38,481 bases of DNA from an uncultured delta proteobacterium. Its GTDB lineage: Bacteria > Myxococcota_A > Polyangia > Polyangiales > Polyangiaceae. Position numbers and translations under genes: made by a program. The notes below the pieces were generated by a model. The model was not told the DNA's origin. It made no database searches and was given only the letters and a program-made list of their open reading frames with translations. The DNA lies in NCBI GenBank assembly GCA_903892415.1, contig CAITIQ010000166.1, forward strand, positions 1 to 38,481, given 5' to 3'. Of this stretch, positions 34,201-38,481 are shown piece after piece; the stretch's first letter is position 1; every line of letters starts with the position of its first letter.

Positions 34201-35970
34201 CACCGCCGTCGCGTCCGGGGTCCGCGCTGCCTGGCGGACGAACGCTTGGTGGACGCAGAGGTCGCTCTCGAAGGCTACGCTCGTGTCGTTCCACGTACGC
34301 AGCACCTGCTCGCGTTCGGCGGACGATAGGAGAGGGAGCTTCGCCAGGAGCTCAGTCGGTGATGCTTCGGCCGCCGCCGCGAAGGCGCGGAAACGCGACG
34401 CGAGCGAGCCCGCCGTCGCCGCGTCGAAGGCGCGCCGGTCGAGCACGAGCGTGATGCGGTCGCCATCCGGCGCGATCACGAAGCTCGCTTCGCGCGTCCC
34501 GAGCGAGCGCCCTCGTCCGATCTCGACCACGACGCGGTGTTCGGCGAGCGCTCCTTCGGAGTCGCGGCGCCTCCACGCGAGGTCCCTCGCGAACGGCCCC
34601 CGCGTGCGGATCTGCGCGAGCTCCTTCCCGACCGTCTCCGCGAGGCTGGCAAAGGTCGTCGCCTGGTCGGTGGTGACGGCGAAGGGTACGTACTCGGCGA
34701 GCAGCGCTTCACCACCGGTCGCAGCGCGACGAAGCTCGGCGTCCGCGTAGCCGAAGTCGAAGCTCGGCAGCTCGGTGCAGCGCGCGAGGAAGCCCGTCAC
34801 CAACGCTAGCGCACGTTCGACCGTGCTCGCTGCTGAGGGCAGCTCGAGCTGAAGCTCGAGCGGGCCCACCTCTGCTGCGCTGACCTCGGTCGCGGTGGTG
34901 GCGTCGGTCGCCAGCTCGACGGGCGCACGTCCACGCAGGCGGGGTCGCCAGAAGGTCTCGGCCTTGAACGTAGCCGCGTCGATCTTTGCGAGCCGCTCCC
35001 GGAGCTCGGAGCTGCCCGCGTCGAGCTGATCACCGACGCGCAGCTCGAGAGACCGCGCGAACTCCGCCGGCGAGACGCTTTCTCCGTCCAGCGTCTTTGC
35101 GCTGACGATCTCGAGCTCGCCCTCCGTCGTCGCGATCCGCAACGTGGGCTCGAGCGCGACGATCGTGCCGGGGACGGCGGAAGGAGCTGCAGGATCGACG
35201 GCGGTCTCCGTCGGAACAAGGATGGCGCGCCGGGCCGAGGGCTCGCTCGGGTCCAGGCGGGTCACCAGCGCGATCTTCGCGAAGGCCACCGGGTTGTCGG
35301 TCGGGCCGAAGTCGAGAGCTCGCACCAGCGCGTCCAGCTCGACGGCCGGACGCGACCAGTCGAGCAGGCCAGCCGCGGGCGGGCGGTGGTTACGCGCGAA
35401 GTAGGCGCGCTCGCCCTCCTGTCGTCGGCCCGAAAGCTCCCCCGCCTCGAGCTTGGTGAGCAGCTCCGCGAAGGAGTCGATGGCTGCCTCGTAGCAGCGG
35501 GTATTCAGCGAGTAGGAGGTCTCGCGCGGGCTCAGTGAAAACGCCCGTTCGGCGAGCACGTCGCCCTCGTCGATTCCTACGGTCATCCGATGCCAGGAAA
35601 TCCCGTGAGTCAGCTCGCGGTTCGCTAGGGCCCAGACCGGGACGTTCAGGCCTGCGTAGCGGGGAAGGGGGCCGTCGTGGAAGTTGATCGCTGCGCACTC
35701 GGCGAGCGCCAGGACGGGCTCCGCGACGATCGACAGGTTGGTAATGCTGAGAAATAGGTCGAACGGGGTCGCCCCGAGCATCGTCGTGAGGTCCGCTTTG
35801 GGATCGAGGATGGGGATCCCGCGCTCGTTGGCCCAGCCGACGATGCGACCGCTCTTAGCGATCACGCCGCAAAGGGAGTGACCGCGCTCGAGGAGCGATT
35901 CAGCGCAGTGGAGCAGGAGAGATTGCTCCCCCATGAGGAAGCATCGGTAAGATCGGGCAGATGTGCTCAC
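31231..35970 (-). CDS. NRPS loading protein: formyltransferase - A domain with inserted flavin monooxygenase - PCP
   Basis: The 1579-residue protein starts at GTG 35970; an in-frame TAA lies just upstream. Residues 8-315 are a formyltransferase like that of LgrA (INFHDGPLPRYAGL at 95-108; GIDEGD at 132-137), using a formyl-folate donor. Residues 370-545 look like part of a condensation domain without HHxxxDG. The adenylation domain begins near 560 (YTSGSTGKPKG, 726-736). After SFDISVLELFW (A4, 770-780) it is interrupted at about 812-1150 by a luciferase-like FMN monooxygenase (LEFSLFYFASDEG; FASGWQPNDF; WITAAGNPETFEEAGKIG). It resumes at 1185 (GGEAFP, NMYGPTETT) and ends with a PCP (GGHSLL, Ser1503). 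Pocket DILQMGMIWK suggests Gly. A Glu/Arg-rich C-terminal helix (1548-1579) may dock to the KS. Confidence 0.95.
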   Translation of the reverse strand: MSTSARSYRCFLMGEQSLLLHCAESLLERGHSLCGVIAKSGRIVGWANERGIPILDPKADLTTMLGATPFDLFLSITNLSIVAEPVLALAECAAINFHDGPLPRYAGLNVPVWALANRELTHGISWHRMTVGIDEGDVLAERAFSLSPRETSYSLNTRCYEAAIDSFAELLTKLEAGELSGRRQEGERAYFARNHRPPAAGLLDWSRPAVELDALVRALDFGPTDNPVAFAKIALVTRLDPSEPSARRAILVPTETAVDPAAPSAVPGTIVALEPTLRIATTEGELEIVSAKTLDGESVSPAEFARSLELRVGDQLDAGSSELRERLAKIDAATFKAETFWRPRLRGRAPVELATDATTATEVSAAEVGPLELQLELPSAASTVERALALVTGFLARCTELPSFDFGYADAELRRAATGGEALLAEYVPFAVTTDQATTFASLAETVGKELAQIRTRGPFARDLAWRRRDSEGALAEHRVVVEIGRGRSLGTREASFVIAPDGDRITLVLDRRAFDAATAGSLASRFRAFAAAAEASPTELLAKLPLLSSAEREQVLRTWNDTSVAFESDLCVHQAFVRQAARTPDATAVIFEDVALTYRELDERTNKLARHLRSLGVSRDVRVGVAVERSLDMMIAILAVQKAGGAYVPMDPSYPADRIAFMLEDAQAPVLVTQSDASSRPTTARSETQTVQLDVERAAIEALSSTPLEPSAKDATPDSLAYVIYTSGSTGKPKGVMVEHRNVLNFFTGMDARIGHEPPGVWLAVTSLSFDISVLELFWTLARGFTVVLYRDRALELAQGGRTTRVTGGRPLEFSLFYFASDEGEAVADKYQLLFEGARFADKNGFVAVWTPERHFHAFGGLYPNPSVASAALAMITERVQLRAGSCVLPLHPPTRVAEEWALVDNLSKGRVGIAFASGWQPNDFVIAPEKFQDRKTIMFRDIDVVRRLWRGESVTLRSPLGKDVEVRTLPRPVQKELPVWITAAGNPETFEEAGKIGANVLTHLLGQTFEEVAQKNAIYRRAWKEAGHPGKGTITLMLHTFVGEDEEYVKATVRGPMKGYLKSAVNLVKQAAWTFPTFKQRADERGMTPADVFEKEELSAEDLDALLDHAFERYFRTSGLFGTPAQCAEVVDQLRAIDVDEVGCLMDYGVPSEIVMRHMPLLSEVKRLANAGASDVGVDHSLAAQLRRHGVTHLQCTPSMLSMILGDPDAQQALGNLQCVMIGGEAFPLALAENLRRATRAKILNMYGPTETTIWSSVDAVEPAEGKITIGRPIANTQLYVLDANREPVPPGMNGELYIGGAGVVRGYLHRPELTAERFVADPFATEPGARMYRTGDLARFASDGRVDFLGRLDHQVKIRGHRIELGEIESALLEHPAVREAVVVALEEPGGGSKRLVGYVSKKVGTELCTTSLRASLRDRLPEYMVPSQIVLLAALPLTPNAKIDRKALPAPESVSSAAPATFVAPGSEFEQLIAHVWSDLLHVERVGLDDNFFDLGGHSLLAVQAHRRIRDEAKRELSLTDLFRFPTIRGLAGFLDGDGSGGADLEKSALRAEARRESLDRRSELRARRRTQRES

Positions 35971-35993
35971 GGGCGCAGTTTACCTACCACCAT
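35967..35993 (-). CDS. possible leader micro-ORF overlapping the NRPS start
   Basis: ATG at 35993 opens eight codons (MVVGKLRP) ending in TGA at 35967-35969, which overlaps the GTG start of the NRPS gene as GTGA. A strong GGAGGAG (35994-36000) sits immediately upstream, too close for the ATG but well placed for the second codon, GTG at 35990. The NRPS GTG itself has only weak Shine-Dalgarno sequence. This suggests termination-reinitiation coupling at the head of the operon. It is too short to support by codon statistics. Confidence 0.4.
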   Translation of the reverse strand: MVVGKLRP

Positions 35994-36029
35994 CTCCTCC
36001 AACCGTCCGAACGATAAGTATTTGTCGAG

Positions 36030-36056
36030 CGAATGATTAGGCCGAAACGAATGATT
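36030..36056. promoter_or_regulatory. 9-bp direct repeat, candidate operator
   Basis: CGAATGATT occurs at 36030-36038 and again at 36048-36056, in the 158-bp gap between the divergent NRPS operon and the hydrolase at 36129. The repeats are 18 bp apart start to start. They flank the only AT-rich patch (36011-36026) in this part of the window. Such spaced direct repeats are typical of activator or repressor sites. No regulator gene lies nearby and promoter boxes are not clear. Confidence 0.4.
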
Positions 36057-36128
36057 GGAATGGTGGTCTCAAGAAGACGCCTTCGTAGAGCAGCAACTCG
36101 AGCACATGCATCGTGGTAAACGCACGAG

Positions 36129-36800
36129 ATGACGCGCGTTCTGTTTCTACACGGCCTCGAGTCGGGCCCCAACGGCAACAAGCCGCGCGCGCTGCGAGAG
36201 GCCGGCTTCGAAGTCACAGCCCTCCAGATGCCTTGCGGTCGCGACGCGATCGTGCGTGATCCGAAGACGATCGCGACCCTCGGCGCGGCCGGCCTGGGGC
36301 TCGCGTTCGCCGCACGGCGCGGCGTGCTTTCGCTCGGCGGTGGGCTCGTGGGACTCGCGCTCGCGAAGCCGCTGGCGATGGCCCTCGCGACGCGGCGCGC
36401 CTTCGCGCGGAGCGTGCAGGTCCAGCTGCGCGCGATCGAGCAAGAGCCGAACTTCGACGTGGTGGTCGGCTCATCGTTCGGTGGCGCGGTCGCGCTCGAA
36501 CTCTTGCAGCGCGGAGCCTGGCGCGGCCCGACGGTGCTGCTGTGCCCGGCGCACGAGCGCGTAGCCGAGCGCGCGTGGCGCGCGCCGCCAGCCGCTCTCG
36601 CGACCTTACCCGGCGCTGGTTACGCCGTCATCGTGGTGCACGGCAACGCCGACGAGATCGTGCCATTGGAACACTCGCGGCGGCTCGTGCGCGGGAGCCG
36701 AGCCGAGCTGCTCGAGGTGGAGGACGATCACCGACTGACAAGCACCGCGACCGCGGAGGCCTTGCGCATCTGGGTCGATAAAGCCAACGCTCGTCGCTGA
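36129..36800 (+). CDS. alpha/beta hydrolase, small, divergent from the NRPS operon
   Basis: The 223-residue protein has a complete catalytic triad by eye: oxyanion region LFLHGLESGPNGNK at 5-18, nucleophile VGSSFGGA with Ser116, Asp175 in VVHGNADEIVP and His201 in EDDHRLT. A hydrophobic insertion of about 40 residues (50-90, GAAGLGLAFAARRG, GGLVGLALAKPL) precedes the nucleophile elbow and is unusual for this compact YqiA/RsbQ-like group; it may be a membrane-associating lid. It is transcribed away from the NRPS operon and has no clear Shine-Dalgarno. Whether it belongs to the pathway is unknown, but a stand-alone releasing hydrolase is possible. Confidence 0.85.
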   Translation: MTRVLFLHGLESGPNGNKPRALREAGFEVTALQMPCGRDAIVRDPKTIATLGAAGLGLAFAARRGVLSLGGGLVGLALAKPLAMALATRRAFARSVQVQLRAIEQEPNFDVVVGSSFGGAVALELLQRGAWRGPTVLLCPAHERVAERAWRAPPAALATLPGAGYAVIVVHGNADEIVPLEHSRRLVRGSRAELLEVEDDHRLTSTATAEALRIWVDKANARR

Positions 36801-36822
36801 GCCACGTCGCATAGGTGGTTCA

Positions 36823-36843
36823 ACTCCTCGCGCTTCAAGGAGT
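36823..36843 (+). terminator. weak hairpin after the hydrolase gene
   Basis: ACTCCT (36823-36828) and AGGAGT (36838-36843) pair around a 9-nt loop, 22 bp after the hydrolase stop. No U-tract follows. It could equally sequester a ribosome-binding sequence of the next gene; its role is uncertain. Confidence 0.3.
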
Positions 36844-36881
36844 CGGATGCTAGCGGGAGCACTCTTGCGTACAGTGCAACG

Positions 36882-38015
36882 GTGAGAAACTTTTTCCTCG
36901 TCGCGATGCTGGGTTTGAGCTGCGGCGCGCGTAGCTCGCTGGATGAGGTTTCCGCCAACACCTCGGGCCCGAACCAAGGCGGCTCCAACGAAGGTGGCTC
37001 CAACGAAGGTGGCTCCAACGAAGGTGGCTCCAACGAAGGTGGCTCCAACGAAGGTGGCTCCAACGAAGGTGGGAGCTGCGTGGGGTTTAGCTTCGATATC
37101 GCGGGCGGCGTCCTCGACCTCAGCACGGACGGAAAGAAGCTCATCGCAGGCGTCAGCCTTGCGCTGAACATCGGGCAGATCCTCGAGGCGGATCTCGAGA
37201 GTGGCACCTTGACCGTGCTGGCGGAGACGGAACAGATCTACGATCTCTTCGTGTTCGGGGATCACGTCTACTGGGCGCAGGCGCTCGAGGACCGAAGCTC
37301 GGACGGAAGCTCGGACGGACATTCGATTCGAAGGGTTCCGCTAGGCGGTGGTCCCAACGAGCTCGTGCTCGAAACGGGAGCCGTAGCTCAGGTGGCAGTC
37401 GAAGCCGACGGGATCTATTTTCTCGAACAATCGCTCACCGAAGGCCCCTTTCGAGTCATGCGATCGGGGCCCGACGGCGTGCAAGTGCTTGTCGCCGGGT
37501 TGGACTTCAATTGGAGAGAGATGATCTTGGGCGCACGGGGCGTGCTCCTAGCCGGTGCCTCGAGCGTTGGCGTCGTGGATCGCGCTGGTGGCCCTTTTGT
37601 CGAGCTTGCTCCCGCGTCGGAGAGCCGTGCGCTCGTCGAGTATGGCGAGCATGACTACTTTCTGGATGAGGCGTCTCCCGAGGCTGAGGCTGGCATCTCC
37701 CGAGTGCCGATCATGGGGGGGCTGCGCGAGCGTGTATTGGAGGTTGAAGGTCTCGAACTCGACTTTGCCGCGTACGAGGACCACTACGTTTTGGGGTCCG
37801 CTGACGCGGATGGCGGATCGGCTGTTTGGTTCGGTTCCTTTCCGATAGGTGAGCCACCGACCTTGGTTGCACAAGCGCAGGTCATCGGCAGCAACGAGGC
37901 CGGGGCACGGGTGTCGAGCGTGGCGCTTACCGAAAGCTTCATCGTCTGGTCCGAGTTCGCTTACGCGACGGACTCGATGACGATCCGAACTGCGTGCAGG
38001 CCTGAACTGCCCTGA
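36882..38015 (+). CDS. lipoprotein with GGSNE repeats and a beta-propeller-like domain
   Basis: The GTG at 36882 gives 377 residues. The signal peptide is short (MRNFFLVAMLGLSCGA, lipobox GLSC). Six tandem GGSNE units (residues 33-62) form a flexible tether. The remaining 310 residues have repeating strands that end in short turns: LSTDGKKLIAG, GDHVYWAQ, ADGIYFLEQ, GARGVLLAG, GEHDYFLDE, EDHYVLGSADADGG and ESFIVWSEF. This is typical of the DUF5050/beta-propeller lipoproteins abundant in myxobacteria. No catalytic residues can be assigned. A 16-bp palindrome overlaps the stop codon. Confidence 0.85.
   Translation: MRNFFLVAMLGLSCGARSSLDEVSANTSGPNQGGSNEGGSNEGGSNEGGSNEGGSNEGGSNEGGSCVGFSFDIAGGVLDLSTDGKKLIAGVSLALNIGQILEADLESGTLTVLAETEQIYDLFVFGDHVYWAQALEDRSSDGSSDGHSIRRVPLGGGPNELVLETGAVAQVAVEADGIYFLEQSLTEGPFRVMRSGPDGVQVLVAGLDFNWREMILGARGVLLAGASSVGVVDRAGGPFVELAPASESRALVEYGEHDYFLDEASPEAEAGISRVPIMGGLRERVLEVEGLELDFAAYEDHYVLGSADADGGSAVWFGSFPIGEPPTLVAQAQVIGSNEAGARVSSVALTESFIVWSEFAYATDSMTIRTACRPELP
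36978..37067 (+). repeat. six tandem 15-bp coding repeats
   Basis: The unit GGTGGCTCCAACGAA (first copy GGC GGC) is repeated six times in frame, encoding GGSNE each time, followed by GGSC. The near absence of silent differences between copies points to recent slippage or expansion, so copy number probably varies between strains. Confidence 0.95.
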
Positions 38016-38029
38016 GCCGCATGCGGCTC
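38014..38029. terminator. 16-bp perfect palindrome at the stop codon
   Basis: GAGCCGCATGCGGCTC (38014-38029) is a perfect palindrome that begins within the TGA of the propeller lipoprotein. As RNA it could form GAGCC/GGCTC with a GCATGC loop. There is no U-tract; termination is plausible but not shown. Confidence 0.35.
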
Positions 38030-38166
38030 CGCGCGCTCGTGGTCAGCGCAGCCGGGGGCTCCAAGGATGGGGCCAACTGGACGTCGCTCGCAACAACGCC
38101 GTGACATTGCGACCCTCGAGACGAATGGGCCTTTGCGCCGGGCTCGCTTCGAGCGAAGGAGCCCCC

Positions 38167-38481
38167 ATGCGCAGCACATACTTCGCGACGATCGGGCTCC
38201 TTCTTCTTGCCGCCGCGTGCGGTGACGACGCAACCTCTGGCGGTGGCGGCGCCACGGGCGCCAACAACCCCGGCGGCGGTGGCGCCGGCGCGGGCGAAAC
38301 CGGCGGCACGGCCGGCATGGGTGGCGTTCCCAGCACCGGTGGCATGGCCGGCATGGGCGGCGTACCGGGCACGGGCGGCGAGCCTGCGGGCGGCGCTGGC
38401 GGCGAGCCTGTTGGCGGGGCTGGCGGCGAGCCTGCAGGCGGCGCTGGCGGGGCTGGCGGCGCTGGCGGCGCACCGACGGGC
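38167..38481 (+). CDS. Gly-rich lipoprotein, N-terminal part
   Basis: The ATG at 38167 follows GAAGGAG by a normal spacing and opens a frame that runs off the window (105 codons visible). The signal peptide is MRSTYFATIGLLLLAAACGD (lipobox AAAC). After the Cys the chain is almost wholly Gly, Ala, Thr and Pro, with imperfect units such as GGMAGMGGVP and GGAGGEP(A/V). This is a long flexible tether of the kind that precedes a Cys-rich or enzymatic domain in myxobacterial surface proteins; that domain is beyond the window. Confidence 0.85.
   Translation, partial: MRSTYFATIGLLLLAAACGDDATSGGGGATGANNPGGGGAGAGETGGTAGMGGVPSTGGMAGMGGVPGTGGEPAGGAGGEPVGGAGGEPAGGAGGAGGAGGAPTG

Larger units (their letters stand above)
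20146..35993 (-). other. hybrid NRPS/PKS biosynthetic operon
   Basis: Five minus-strand genes run from 35970 to 20146 with gaps of 3 bp and 11 bp or 4-bp overlaps: NRPS (FT-[C]-A/MOX-PCP), PKS/NRPS (KS-AT-KR-DH-ACP-C-A-PCP), two alpha/beta-hydrolase homologues and a lipoprotein. The upstream neighbour (36129) is divergent and the downstream neighbour (19540-20106) convergent, so the boundaries look clean. No transporter, phosphopantetheinyl transferase, thioesterase, cyclodehydratase or regulator gene lies within. By colinearity it would build formyl-amino acid + one malonate-derived unit + amino acid. Both adenylation pockets resemble glycine codes. Product unknown. Confidence 0.9.

Noticed and set aside
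36978..37067. CRISPR-like repeat array
   Set aside because: The 15-bp units are contiguous without spacers and are in-frame coding repeats.
38043..38473. Minus-strand Pro/Arg-rich frames at the window end
   Set aside because: Antisense to the Gly-rich lipoprotein that has a good Shine-Dalgarno element, signal peptide and lipobox.

Overview
The window is high-GC bacterial DNA with strong third-position GC bias. It carries many secreted lipoproteins (Ser/Gly/Ala-rich N-termini, Cys-rich C-termini), a very large kinase-like/STAND/TPR regulator and a hybrid NRPS/PKS assembly line. That combination suggests a myxobacterium (Myxococcota, probably Polyangiales/Sorangiineae-like). This is inference from gene content; there is no rRNA or phylogenetic marker here.

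Layout. 1-1933: the tail of a SRPBCC-fold protein, a DGPF/YciI protein and an ECF42-type sigma factor, the last two overlapping. 1981-4853: a DUF262 protein translationally coupled (ATGA) to a complete HipA-type kinase, with no HipB-like antitoxin. 4890-13264: accessory genes, comprising a SUKH (SMI1/KNR4) protein, a small membrane protein, several orphan lipoproteins, the tRNA hydroxylase TrhO and unrecognised proteins. 13330-17010: a 1226-residue fusion of a degenerate Ser/Thr kinase, a degenerate cyclase-like segment, a STAND ATPase and a TPR-like C-terminus. 17095-20106: an M29-like protein that appears to have lost its metal ligands, a possibly decayed Cys-rich ORF, a retropepsin-like lipoprotein and a DUF427 protein.

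20146-35993 (minus strand) is the centrepiece, a five-gene operon that appears complete. Order of transcription: (1) an NRPS with architecture formyltransferase - residual condensation lobe - adenylation domain interrupted by a luciferase-like flavin monooxygenase - PCP; (2) a PKS/NRPS, KS-AT-KR-DH-ACP-C-A-PCP, with DH placed after KR and no thioesterase; (3) an alpha/beta-hydrolase homologue with Leu in place of the nucleophilic Ser; (4) a second alpha/beta hydrolase with an intact Ser; (5) a lipoprotein. Genes 3-5 overlap by 4 bp. The first gene's GTG start overlaps the stop of a possible eight-codon leader ORF that has its own strong Shine-Dalgarno sequence. Both adenylation pockets read by eye as glycine-like, so the predicted scaffold is tiny: an N-formylated, possibly hydroxylated Gly, one reduced/dehydrated acetate unit and Gly. 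I could not match this combination to a pathway I know. It is my best candidate for an undescribed system.

36129-38481: a divergent alpha/beta hydrolase, a lipoprotein with six GGSNE repeats, and the start of a very Gly-rich lipoprotein that runs off the window. I see no tRNA, rRNA, CRISPR array, transposase, phage gene, transporter or dedicated pathway regulator.
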